Translations under genes and position numbers: made by a program | NCBI GenBank assembly: GCA_018985225.1 | Contig: JADGIF010000107.1 | Location: forward strand, 1-19,684 | Reading direction: 5' to 3' | Length of the DNA: 19,684 bases | Source: Amoeboradix gromovi | Taxonomy: Eukaryota > Sanchytriomycota > Sanchytriomycetes > Sanchytriales > Sanchytriaceae | The notes under the pieces: generated by a model | Seen by the model: the letters and a program-made list of their open reading frames with translations, nothing else | Databases searched by the model: none | Told to the model about the DNA's origin: nothing | In this document: positions 1 to 8,723 of the stretch, one piece after another | Numbering within the stretch: the first letter of the stretch is position 1 | How the letters are laid out: every line of letters begins with the position of its first letter

Positions 1-86
1 ATAATAAACTTAACTTCCCAGTCATCTTTTACCAACATTTTTGGATCTTTTACAATCAATTCTGATTCATTCTGCTGAAATTCCAG
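1..86 (-). repeat. Exact 86-bp copy of the glucosidase II 3' coding end
   Basis: Bases 1-86 are identical to 3594-3679, which encode roughly the last 28 codons of the glucosidase II alpha gene on the minus strand. Identity stops abruptly at base 87 (A here, T at 3680). The left limit is unknown because the match begins at the first base of the window. No other part of that gene is visible here, so this is a 3' fragment with no coding role in the window. Perfect identity beside heavily decayed sequence implies a recent duplication, or a repeat at a contig end. Confidence 0.9.
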
Positions 87-165
87 ACTAATACATTGAG
101 CTGAATCGGTGTTGAGATTAGATTAATCTGAACTTACACTTTTTTGCGTTATGTAGTAAGCTAAA

Positions 166-1071
166 ATGATTAGCACACTTGAGTTTAGAACCTCAAGTTG
201 TGTTACAAGTGTCATCATATCTTACCAAAAGAGTGTTATTAGTAAGTGCAGAAATTTTCTCGTTGTAGTTCGTAGAGACATAAATGCGTTTATAAAAATA
301 GAACAAGTTGCAAAAAGTAATGATAGCACTTACAAAAAGTTTGAATAGCAAGAAATAGACTTTGATGCAGCGATTCCTTGGGGCCACCGAGCATATCCAT
401 CAATCAGCTTAATGGGCCCAATTTCTGATTGCAAGTCTCAAATGTTTCTCAAAGTATAATTTGGATTGATAGATTAACTGGATGATTCAATGATGAGGAA
501 ATTTATGCAAGGACAAAAACAATATCCTACTGTCACGCTGTTGCGGCAATATCCAAGCTGTAGAAAGTTTACTGAGCAATGGTAAAAATACTTGGCTTGC
601 AAAAAAGAGGAATTGGTTAGGAATTGGTTAGGAATTGCCGCCTTAAGTATTGAAAACTTAATTTGAGGGATGTATTGCAAGCAAATGCCGTTCGACAATG
701 ATTATTCGACATACTAACATTGTGTATGTAATTAATCATGGCTTGTACTTGGCAATAGTTTGCTTCATAAACTCTGCAAAATTCATTCAGTAATAATACT
801 GCATGATTGTAATAGGGTATCATAGCAAAGCCTTCGAAGCTCCAACAGATATCAAGTCTGGCCATAAGATAAAATTGATTAAGAAGTGGTGCTTCGAATT
901 TTCAGGAGAGTTCTTGAAAGCATCGCGAGAATAATATACATTTATGCGTTTGCTTCGGTGACTAGGAAAACTCTGGATTGATAAGAGCATGGTTTCTCTT
1001 ATGAAAAATCGCAATCCAGCAGTAGTGGAAAAAGAAAACAAGGAATTACAAGTATAAGCAGATATTTATAG
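166..1071 (+). pseudogene. Decayed gene in one frame with about 13 in-frame stops; possibly a class I terpene cyclase
   Basis: One plus-strand frame reads as protein-like sequence for about 300 codons but is broken by about 13 stops of all three kinds. The first open part (166-348) begins with ATG. Seen further on: IPWGHRAYPSISLMGPISD, then FGLID-stop-LDDSMM, then an FTEQW-stop-KYLACKKEELVRN stretch, IILHDCNRVS, and WP-stop-DKID-stop-EVVLRIF. The order (an early Asp-rich LDD segment, a W..YL....E..R stretch, a later acidic-Asn-Ser stretch, and a helical end) and the length recall fungal class I terpene cyclases. No diagnostic motif is intact, so the family call is weak; that this is a dead coding sequence is better supported. 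Most stops could be CAA, CAG or CGA codons after C-to-T change. The short minus-strand ORFs overlapping it look like shadows. Confidence 0.5.
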
Positions 1072-1186
1072 CGGAGACGAAGATAAACATATGCTAGGGT
1101 CTTTGCGGCATATAGCAGTAGAGATTACTTACAACAATAAACATACCAGTAGAACTGCTTATGTACTAGTGAGACCTTGAAACTTC

Positions 1187-2587
1187 ATGGATAATTTTAA
1201 CATTAAAGCGTTACTAGACTATTTTAAAAGCAACTACAAGCAGGTTAGAATAGAATCTGAGAGAACAGATGATTTGTTTTTATCCAAAGCCAGCTACAAT
1301 GGAAAGTGCTATGACTCTAATTCCCAGAAGTCCAGAAATCTTGCAGATGCAGAATGTGTTTTGATGATTTTAAAGACTGTTGAAGTGGAAAATTGCGATA
1401 GATTCAAAAAAATCTACCATCAGACTGGGGATACAACACCTCTGGCTTTGATAAAAGAGCTGGTTTTAAGAAAAAAAGGTGATTTATTAAAAGATCTACA
1501 CATTGAAATCAAAGCTCGGGAAGTTTATGGGTTTTTGAGATTTAATGCCAGCTTTACAAAGAGAAGTGGTGAGGTGGAGATTAAAAACAATCTAGAGTTG
1601 TCAGTCGATTACACATACTACCCCGATCATCATTATGTAAAGCAGAAGGTGGCACTCCTTTTGCTGGAAAGAGGCTCTTTTTATGATGACGACTGCTGGG
1701 AACTACACTCCCGCTTGAATAAGAAAATGACAATTTTCGAAAAGGTAGAGATGTCTTATTTTGAGTCTTACGATGTAGAGTTTAAAGGGCAACGGGGGTA
1801 TGAACAGTTGAATGCGAGTTTGCTGAGTGCGAATGATATCGATGGCAACAAAAAGGAAGGCAATGCCTTAAAAGTTGTTAACTCTTGGAGAGCAAAGATT
1901 GGAAGCGCTGTGTGTGGAATGCTAAATGGAACAGGGGGATCCTTTGTAATTGGTGTTGAAGATACTTTAAATATAGTCCAAGGCGTAAAATTTGGCTCTC
2001 GAAAGTCTTTGGATGATATTTTACTGCAAATCGAAAACCACTTGTTGGATTGCATCAAGCCAAAAGCTAAAGTTCATATATTTGTGCATCCCATTATAAG
2101 CTGGAGACCTGGTGAGAGACCTTTTAAATCCCATGTGGAGGAAATGGATAAAGGTGCAGCAGTATTGAAAACTAAAAACATGCTGGACCATAAGGTACGG
2201 GAAGAAGATCAATCACATGATAATACACTAGAGAATGTTGAGAGTCAGTTCTGTGAAATGAAGCAGACTCTTAAGACATTGGTGCAAGACCACAACACAT
2301 TGGTGCAAGACCACAACACATTGGTGCAAAGTCACAACACATTGATGCAAAGTCACAAAGTTGTATGCGACACATTAGATAAATTTGTTTCAGACCCATC
2401 GCAGATGATCAAGGATCGCGCGAGTTTGCTTAACGTTTTTATCATCGAAGTTCGAGCAGTGGAGTCGGCAGCAGTACATGAATATAAGAAAAAGTCTTAT
2501 ATTCGTAATCGTGGATCCACAGTCCAGTTGGACTTTGAGGGAATTAAAAATCTAGTTGTCACAAAACTGGTCAAGTCACACCGCTAA
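1187..2587 (+). CDS. Schlafen/AlbA_2 domain protein with a coiled-coil insertion
   Basis: An intact 466-residue ORF; an in-frame TGA three codons upstream fixes the start unless an intron precedes it. Residues about 198-300 carry AlbA_2 (Schlafen-type) features: VEFKGQ, then a helix leading to NGTGGSFVIGVEDT and a following IVQGV. The usual end of that fold (YKKKSYIRNRGSTVQL) comes only at residues 433-448. Between the halves lies a charged, helical insertion containing four copies of a seven-residue unit (TLVQDHN and variants, about 364-391), probably a coiled coil for self-association. The N-terminal 170 residues are not clearly recognised; residues 5-65 have a double-stranded-RNA-binding-domain look (YNGK....QKSRNLADAECVLMIL), and 85-163 may be a second such module, both tentative. 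AlbA_2 domains bind nucleic acid and occur in regulators and antiviral Schlafens, but the role here is unknown. It is the only intact gene in a stretch of relics. Confidence 0.72.
   Translation: MDNFNIKALLDYFKSNYKQVRIESERTDDLFLSKASYNGKCYDSNSQKSRNLADAECVLMILKTVEVENCDRFKKIYHQTGDTTPLALIKELVLRKKGDLLKDLHIEIKAREVYGFLRFNASFTKRSGEVEIKNNLELSVDYTYYPDHHYVKQKVALLLLERGSFYDDDCWELHSRLNKKMTIFEKVEMSYFESYDVEFKGQRGYEQLNASLLSANDIDGNKKEGNALKVVNSWRAKIGSAVCGMLNGTGGSFVIGVEDTLNIVQGVKFGSRKSLDDILLQIENHLLDCIKPKAKVHIFVHPIISWRPGERPFKSHVEEMDKGAAVLKTKNMLDHKVREEDQSHDNTLENVESQFCEMKQTLKTLVQDHNTLVQDHNTLVQSHNTLMQSHKVVCDTLDKFVSDPSQMIKDRASLLNVFIIEVRAVESAAVHEYKKKSYIRNRGSTVQLDFEGIKNLVVTKLVKSHR
2276..2359 (+). repeat. Four tandem 21-bp units inside the AlbA_2 gene
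   Basis: The unit ACATTGGTGCAAGACCACAA plus C starts at 2276 and 2297 (identical), then at 2318 and 2339 with a few substitutions. Each unit encodes seven residues, i.e. one coiled-coil heptad, so gain or loss of units lengthens the coil without shifting the frame. The two identical copies imply recent slippage. Confidence 0.93.
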
Positions 2588-2670
2588 TAAAATAATTTTT
2601 CTTGGCACTATCACTCTTTCACATCTAGGTCAGATAAACATCAAAACCAATCAATTGCCGTATATTTACA

Positions 2671-3454
2671 CGGATCAGTATTCGCTTTTTAGAGCCCCCA
2701 CAGATATACAGACGAGACTGGATAGTACCTGTATATGGGCGGTTTTGAAAAGTATGTTGGACGCAGAAGACATGACTTGGCTGTTTTGGAGTTAGGTTGA
2801 GACTTGAAACACAAGGATTTATAAGATTGCCAATGGCTGCAGCAATTAATGGACCATTATATCAATATTAATTAGCTGAGCGAGTACTGCACATGAATAT
2901 ATTTCAAATTAGACAGGAATGAACCAGGCACTAGCTCGCAAATTCTATTCGATCTGAGATTCAAGCCTGCTAGAGAACTCAAGTTTGAAAGTGTACTAGT
3001 GCTAATGAATCGGGTAAGCTATTTTGGGATACAATTAAAGTATATCCATGTTACGTGCCATTCAAATCACAAGTTTGTTGAGGTATCCCTGTTGTAACTG
3101 CATTGCAGTAATCAGTGCTTGATTCCTGAAGTTGAGAGTATCATTGAATCCATATTTAAAGATGACGCAAGACTAGCGCCGGCATTTTGAAGCAAAAGTT
3201 GCCCGAGTACAATTTTTTGGGAATCAGTTGTATTTCACTAGCGACACGATTGCTTGTTTCTGTAATAGATATAAGGAAACTAAATTGTGTAGAATTTTTC
3301 AGACTTTAACAACTATCAAACTTTGTTCTGTTGGTTGCGAGCCAATCTTCCCCAAAGCTACAAATTTAATGCGACCATAAGGGTGAAGGATGAAACCAGA
3401 TACATTAGGCTTGTGCATATTTGTTCAGACAAACTCTCAATTACAAAGAATTAG
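2671..3454 (+). pseudogene. Decayed protein-coding region, family not recognised
   Basis: No intact ORF of gene size is present, but successive plus-strand stretches in shifting frames look protein-like: IRFLEPPQIYRRDWIVPVYG (from 2671), FEKYVGRRRHDLAVLELG, LETQGFIRLPMAAAINGPLY, then a 62-codon open stretch containing ILFDLRFKPARELKFESVLV that ends at a TAA, CLIPEVESIIESIFKDDARL in the same frame beyond that stop, and finally a frame with YKFNATIRVKDETRYIRLVH ending at TAG 3452-3454. The pattern fits a gene broken by frameshifts and nonsense changes. Real introns between some pieces are possible, for example an acceptor-like TTTTTCAG just before the last piece. I cannot name the protein. Its decayed end lies about 130 bp from the stop of the convergent glucosidase II gene. 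Confidence 0.4.
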
Positions 3455-3586
3455 ACTAGGCAGTATTAAATTCAACAAAACTGTCATCGAATCAGCTAAA
3501 AGCTAGATTTGAAAGAAGTCGAATTGCCTAGTATTTGGATTAATCTAAACTTAATGTCTAGCAAGGACAAGAATAATAAAATACAA

Positions 3587-6209
3587 CTATTTAATAATAA
3601 ACTTAACTTCCCAGTCATCTTTTACCAACATTTTTGGATCTTTTACAATCAATTCTGATTCATTCTGCTGAAATTCCAGTTCTCTACCATCTATTGTAAT
3701 TTTCTCCACACTATTCAATCCATATATTATGATTCTTTCTACTCTGTTTAGTCTATTAAGATCCTTAACTTCATCGTTGTTCTTGTATTTGTGCACAGTT
3801 GGTCTAAACTTTATATCTTTGCTGATGCTGGATAGCTTGTTGTTCTTGAATTCTAACGCCTTGTAAATGTACAAGTTTTTGTGCAAATAGTCCCAGGTCT
3901 CAAAATCATCCATGTATATTGTACCATATGCATATCCGTCCATTAATCCTATTACCAATGTTATAGCATCTTTGTGCATCATGCTGCTACTCTTCCTTAG
4001 TCTGCTCCACATTGGTATGATTCTGCCTTGCCTTAGATACATTGGCATTGTCAGCAAATCGGATGGTAAATTTAATGTACCTTGCAATTTTCTACCTCCT
4101 GCTATGTTAAAATGAAATACCAAAATCATAATGCAGTTCGTTGAAGGTTATTTCTGTTTCAGTGACACCAGGATCAACCACGGGATGTATCAACAATGAC
4201 TCTCCGAGTAACCAGCTGTCCTGCTTTGTGAATAGATTTTTGAATGGATAGATGATGAACAGTGGATGCATAATAGGCAGAGAGTTTGCACTATTCTCGG
4301 CAAATAGAGTATAGAGATATGGCAGCAGTTTGTAACGCCATTTGATAGAATTGCTAATACTTGCAAGATATTCTGGAAATAGCCAAGGCTCTCTTCTTGC
4401 AGTTTCTATATGCGCATGTGCACGAAAGAACGGCTGATATACAGCTAGCTGATACCATCTGCTTAAAAGCTCGCCATCAGGATTTCCGAAGAAGCCTCCG
4501 ACATCGGCACCAGCAAAAGGTAGTCCTGCCAACTGCAGCTGTAACAGCATTGGAATAGTTGATTTCAAGTGGTCCCAAGTAGCCTTGTTATCACCAGTCC
4601 AAATGGGACCATACTGTTGTGTACCAGCATAGAATGATCTAGATAACACAAAAGGTCTCTTGCTCTTGGTATCCCTTTGTATTTGACCCATACAGGTGGC
4701 CATGTGTTGGTGCAGTCCATACACATTGTGAATTTGATGATGCTGGACTTGCGTTCTCGAAATAGACAACTGACCGTTATTACTAGCTGTAGTAGAAACC
4801 GTGTGTAGATTATCCTTTGGCATAGTTATCTCTATAGAATTAAACACACTAGGTTCGTTCATATCATTCCAAGTGTATAGAGTACTAGTAGATACGTAAT
4901 TATTGTAATTAAACAAATCGGCCCAGTGCTGCCGTACTCTGGGATCTAAAAAATCAAACCATACTGATTTGCCGGGCCAACAGTCACCTTGAAACACTTT
5001 GTTGTTTGCATCCTTGACAAACAAATCTGATTTTAATCCATTAGCGTACACATGGTATTCTTCATCAATCTTGATATGTGGATCGACAATAGTAACCATT
5101 TTACGACCATCCAGCGCTAATATATTCAGCATGTCAACAGGATCATTAAATTTGGAATTATCCCATGTAAGGTATCTTTTACCGTCAGTGTGTTCGATAT
5201 CTAGCCATATGACATCAACAGGTATCTTATGGTTGTTGAATTGATTGTTGACCTCTAGCACATCCTGTTGGTTGTTGTAATTCCATCGGCACTGATGATA
5301 CGAAATAGCAAATAACTGAGGTAACATCGGGTAACCAGATATTGAATGGTACTGGTTTAATATAGAGTATGGGTGGCCTGTAAAAAAGTAAAGGTCCAGA
5401 GTACTAGACTCACTGTAAAATGACATTTGTTGGTTGTTTATTTTGATAAATGTGTCACTAGGATTATTAAGAAATACAGCAGTATACGCAGGGTATTCAG
5501 CGGAAACATGAGATCTGTATGAATAGTCGTCGTTCTTCGAGGTAACGTTGTTGTAGTCTGTATCAATACCCATGTAGAATGGAATGCTACCGTAGAGACC
5601 CATATTTGTGTTCAGCTCGAATTCAAATACATCGAGGTTGAAAAGCCGGAGATAATCATTTGAATCAGAATGGTCCTTGTAGAATTCTAAATGATCCAAA
5701 TTAGCGGTATGCTCAGGAAAGCCGTAAATGTGATTGTACCGGTGCTTGATTGTAAAGCCGAGAGAATGGTCGATTTTGGTTTTAGAGTTAAACGAATCAG
5801 TGTATTCATGATTAACAGTTTTATCCTGATAAATTATAGAATCTAAAGGAATTTGAAGATTGTTAATAAACAAAATGTTGTTAAATACTTTTAAAGACTG
5901 TGTCTTATATTTGTATTCACAATTAACACGATTTAATGGGTATTCTACAACATCGTTTAAAGGATGTGAGTATCTTTGGAAATCATTGTCACTTGTGGCC
6001 TTTATATGAATGTAATTACCATCAGATGTTAAATGCAGCGAAACTACTTTAACCCTATCATTGATTGAATAATGGATAATGATGGCGTCAGCGCATTCAA
6101 CCTTGATAATAGTCCCTGAGTACTCGGACAAATGTTCAAACTGGTTGCTAAAAGTACGAAAATCAGAATACTTGACACACATTGCTAATATGAATAATAG
6201 CATGAACAA
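3587..6209 (-). CDS. gls2: Glucosidase II alpha subunit (GH31), join(4121..6209, 3587..4101)
   Basis: ER glucosidase II catalytic subunit, which trims the two inner alpha-1,3-linked glucoses from N-glycans during glycoprotein quality control. The N-terminus MFMLLFILAMCVKYSDFRTF looks like a short signal peptide followed by the family's K.sDF.. segment. Seen in order: IYGFPEHTANL (161-171), WLDIEHTDGKRYLTWD (335-350), the nucleophile motif WNDMNEPSVF with Asp449, SRSFYAGTQQYGPIWTGDN with the acid/base Asp540, and AGADVGGFFGNPDGE. The reading frame breaks after HYDF; removing 19 nt (4102-4120) restores the expected continuation AGGRKLQGTLNLPSDLLTMP and MYLRQGRIIPMW through to the stop at 3587-3589. 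The spliced product is 867 residues, near the usual family size. Without splicing, the first 700 residues would lack the C-terminal beta domains. The last 28 or so codons are duplicated at bases 1-86. The neighbouring tRNA gene is divergently oriented. Confidence 0.95.
4102..4120 (-). other. Ultra-short (19-nt) intron in glucosidase II
   Basis: On the minus strand the segment reads GTATTTCATTTTAACATAG: a GT start, a TTAAC that may serve as branch site, and an AG end. Removing it joins HYDF to AGGRKLQG in frame and restores the domain order expected of GH31 glucosidase II. Translating through it gives a stop four codons later. A sequencing indel cannot mimic it well because 19 nt must go, not one. 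A simple one-base frameshift mutation plus a short insertion is the alternative. Confidence 0.75.
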
Positions 6210-6285
6210 GTTTTAAAAATAAACACAAGGAGTGAGAAAAATGTTAAAATGAGGGATAAAGTCCGTAAAAACAAAGCTACCTCAA

Positions 6286-6356
6286 GCGCCTATGTTCTAG
6301 TGGTATGATTCTTCCCTTCCAAGGAGGCGACGGGGGTTCAATTCCCTCTGGGCGCA
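6286..6356 (+). tRNA. tRNA-Gly(TCC): tRNA-Gly (anticodon TCC)
   Basis: A 71-nt cloverleaf. The acceptor stem GCGCCTA pairs with TGGGCGC (one G-T pair) with discriminator A. The D loop contains AGTGGTA. The anticodon stem CTTCC/GGAGG encloses loop CTTCCAA, so the anticodon is TCC, reading GGA and, by wobble, GGG. The T stem GGGGG/CCCTC encloses TTCAATT, which also gives a good B box. The D stem is short with T-T oppositions, as is common in Gly tRNAs. There is no intron and no encoded CCA. It lies between the divergently oriented glucosidase II gene and the Hub1 gene. Confidence 0.96.
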
Positions 6357-6360
6357 TATA

Positions 6361-6365
6361 TTTTT
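6361..6365 (+). terminator. RNA polymerase III terminator of the tRNA
   Basis: A run of five T starts four bases after the discriminator base of tRNA-Gly, the usual simple Pol III stop signal. Confidence 0.8.
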
Positions 6366-6480
6366 GATTGTTGCTATACCAATTATTATGTTAATTAATC
6401 ATAGGACAAGCCAAATCATTGTGCTAGCAACTCTTTGCTCGGACTGAGCAGGAACTGACTGCTGATCTTCTGAAACGAGG

Positions 6481-6702
6481 ATGATTGAAATAACATGTAA
6501 CGATAGACTTGGAAAGAGATGCAGAGTAAAATGTGATACCAGCGATACGGTAGCTGATTTGAAGAAGCTTATTTCTCTGCACATTGGAACACCTCCAGAG
6601 AAGATATTACTTAAAAAAGGAAATGTTGTGTACAAAGACCACATAGATTTAGACTCCTACGAAATACACGAGGGATTTGAGTTTGAGTTATATTATCAAT
6701 AA
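6481..6702 (+). CDS. hub1: Ubiquitin-like modifier Hub1/UBL5
   Basis: A complete 73-residue protein of the family's exact usual length. It begins [18 protein letters not shown] and ends [14 protein letters not shown], with the double tyrosine that replaces the diglycine of true ubiquitin. Hub1/UBL5 binds spliceosomal proteins such as Snu66 without being conjugated and influences splice-site use; that role is family knowledge. Oddity: where most Hub1 proteins have [20 protein letters not shown], this one has [20 protein letters not shown], so both conserved tryptophans are lost and the strand resembles ubiquitin's PPD/K region. It is intronless. It converges on the next gene with only 15 bp between stop codons, so the two 3' UTRs must overlap or be very short. 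Confidence 0.95.
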   Translation: MIEITCNDRLGKRCRVKCDTSDTVADLKKLISLHIGTPPEKILLKKGNVVYKDHIDLDSYEIHEGFEFELYYQ

Positions 6703-6717
6703 AACTTACAAAATTAT

Positions 6718-7008
6718 TTATTTTGCAGACTGCGCTTCTCCTGTGCGATTATTAATTTGGGCCAAGACACTGCACATAAATTCATCCATCTCAGTTTCTT
6801 GAATAGCAGAAGATTCTAACTCAAATTTAATGACCGGGTTAACGAATTCTTTGCAATCTGACTCTATTGCCAATAACTTTTTCATCAGCTTCGACGGTAT
6901 CTCGCCTTCAACATTGGTAGCAACTTTTCCATTGCCGTCTATTGATAAAGTAGCATTCTCTTCAAATTGGCTTATGGAGTCGATAACTTTAAAATATAGT
7001 GGTTTCAT
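6718..7008 (-). CDS. Small protein of unknown function, 96 aa
   Basis: A complete ORF beginning MKPLYFKVIDSISQFEENAT. Its middle is probably helical (LMKKLLAIESDCKEFVNPVI) and its tail is acidic then polar, ending NRTGEAQSAK. There is no signal peptide or membrane segment. The size and helical centre recall very small subunits such as KEOPS Gon7, but I see no decisive motif and do not assign it. Codon use resembles the neighbouring real genes. The overlapping plus-strand ORF (6830-7039) is taken as a shadow. It is convergent with Hub1; upstream of its start lies a Fanzor remnant. Confidence 0.6.
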   Translation of the reverse strand: MKPLYFKVIDSISQFEENATLSIDGNGKVATNVEGEIPSKLMKKLLAIESDCKEFVNPVIKFELESSAIQETEMDEFMCSVLAQINNRTGEAQSAK

Positions 7009-7058
7009 AAGAGATCTCGAGAATCACTCAAACAAATGAATAATTAATTAAGCTCTTA

Positions 7059-7290
7059 CTAGAAGTCCTGCTTTCATAGAAAGTCAAGAATTTACATAGA
7101 GAAACTGAAAGTTGATCTCTAATGAAGAAGAGATGGAAATATCAAACGACGCTTGAATGTCTTGTACATGATACAGATATCTCTGTTTTAGTGCGAGCAG
7201 ACGAAAGATTGTTTCCGTAGAAGCGCATGGTCTATAACTTCTGGGTGATCTCTGTATATTAGCGTGTTTGGAAACATTCATCATATTGGA
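7059..7290 (-). pseudogene. C-terminal remnant of a Fanzor/TnpB-like gene
   Basis: The minus-strand end reads FSM-stop-ILDFL-stop-KQDF-stop, aligning codon for codon with FSVEILDFLGNLDF-stop at the end of the clearer Fanzor relic at 8724-9158 and with LDFLRNYDF-stop at 19017. Two sense codons have become stops (GAA to TAA and GGA to TGA). Further upstream, around 7255, an AGAGATCAC may be the RDH of the RuvC III motif, but that part is too degraded to be sure. The 66-residue ORF at 7084-7284 is an alternative frame of this region and probably not a gene. It occupies the space between two conserved genes. Confidence 0.55.
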
Positions 7291-7435
7291 GAAGAAAGAA
7301 TGTTGAGGTTTTACTGAATTAGCGCTTCAGAGATATTCTATCCCAGCGATAGTTTTCTCCTGATCACGGCAAATTGTCAATTTAACTAAATGTTCAGCTG
7401 TGAAAATGCTACAATAATGATTATTTATTTGAAAC

Positions 7436-8682
7436 CTACAACTTTTGGAATTGACCTGCTAATTCTTTTTCCAAATCATCATCTGTCGCATTTCTTGGTG
7501 TCACGACATGTTCTTCCGCTACGCTACTCACTTTGTCATTGTCATAATTGGCCTTTGGTATCTTTTTAGCTTCGTTGATATCCGGGGCATTTACACTTAG
7601 TTAATAAAGAAATACGAATTGCGATGCTTAAACCTGTTTGGGCCTCCATTTTTCTCTAATTTCCAGCTCGCTAACTCACTCAGAATCTGTTTCTTGATGT
7701 CATCCATAGATTTTGCACTTTCAAACTCAAAACTGAACACATCTGAGTGACTAGGCTCTTCCTTTTCATCGTGGTATGTTTCCAAGTAGGGGTGATTCAA
7801 AGCTTGCTCCACAGTGATTCTCTGAGCAGGGTCGAATGCTAATAATTTCTCCAACAAGTCTAATGCCTGAGGTGATGCTTTGGAATACAGCTGAGAATAA
7901 GGTACTTTTGGGACTCGAGGTAACGAGCGGATATATACCTGGGCACGTTGGCTGCCAATGCGATTTAAAGTCTCCTCATCAGGAGTTCCCAGAATTCGCA
8001 AAATTTGGTTAAGCTGGTCCACGTAGTCTCTACCCTTGAACAAGGGTTTGCTGCCAAGTAGCTCGGCAAATATGCACCCCACACTCCACAAATCGATGGC
8101 CTTGGTGTATGACTGAAAGCTGAGCATAATCTCAGGTGCCCGGTACCACCTGGTGGCTACATATTCTGTCATGAATCCGATGTTACTGTCGTTCCCATCA
8201 GTGTACCCGCGAGCCAATCCAAAGTCACAAATCTTTAATTCGCAGTCAGCATTGACCAACAAGTTCCCTGGCTTCAGATCTCTGTGCAACACGTTGGCAC
8301 TGTGGATGTACTTGAGACCTCTCAATATTTGGTAAAGAAAGTACTGGTAGTGGGAATCGCTCAGGGGCTGTTCGCTACGAATGATCTGATGTAGATCAGC
8401 CTCCATTAGCTCCTCTACCAAGTATATCTCATTAAAGTTGGTAGGATGCAGGGTATCAAAATCAATAAGACCCGTGATGTTCTCATGGCCATTGAAATGT
8501 CTTAGCAACTTGATTTCACGCAATGCTCTCTTGGCTAGTATGGTTTTATCAAAAACTTTATTGATCTTTTTGATTGCTACTAGCTCTCCAGTCTCAATGT
8601 TTTTAGCACTGCTAACCTGACCATATGCACCGGCACCTAGCTCTCTTACAACTTGATATTTCGTAAATAGTGTTTGGGGCAT
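7436..8682 (-). CDS. MPK1: Cell-wall-integrity MAP kinase (Slt2/Mpk1/Pmk1 type), join(7616..8682, 7436..7595)
   Basis: A Ser/Thr kinase at the end of the protein kinase C/Bck1/Mkk cascade that responds to wall stress. Seen: glycine loop [12 protein letters not shown] (16-27), VAIKK lysine (about 38-39), HRDLKPGN (133-140), DFGLA (153-157), activation-loop TEY (172-174) in [20 protein letters not shown], and [20 protein letters not shown], which is characteristic of fungal Slt2-type kinases rather than Fus3 or Hog1 (TGY) types. The uninterrupted ORF is 361 residues, but its last six codons look intronic. A 20-nt intron (7596-7615) connects to an in-frame exon whose translation, [20 protein letters not shown] onward to ELAGQFQKL, is plausible coding sequence. 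The product is then 408 residues, a usual size for the family. An alternative donor 18 nt upstream gives a 38-nt intron, also in frame. Its start lies about 40 bp from the end of a dead Fanzor gene. Confidence 0.95.
7596..7615 (-). other. Ultra-short (20-nt) intron in the MAP kinase
   Basis: The minus strand reads GTATTTCTTTATTAACTAAG, which shares its first seven bases, the TTAAC near the end and the final AG with the 19-nt intron of glucosidase II. Removing it joins the kinase C-terminus to a 52-codon open exon in frame. The 38-nt alternative (7596-7633, donor GTTTAAG) uses the same acceptor, so the exon is supported either way; only the donor is uncertain. Confidence 0.6.
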
Positions 8683-8723
8683 GTTTGAAAAATAACATCT
8701 TTTACCTTGGCATCATCTCCTCG

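Noticed and set aside
166-1071. Reassigned stop codons (TAA/TAG read as Gln) to make the first relic an intact gene
   Set aside because: Intact genes in the same window end normally at TAA, TAG and TGA, and the relic contains TGA as well, so nonsense decay is simpler.
2556-2795. 79-codon plus-strand ORF overlapping the AlbA_2 gene end
   Set aside because: It starts inside the AlbA_2 gene in another frame and ends within decayed sequence; better explained as one frame of the relic at 2671-3454.
6830-7039. 69-codon plus-strand ORF opposite the small minus-strand gene
   Set aside because: It is the antisense of the 96-residue ORF and less protein-like; the minus frame was preferred.
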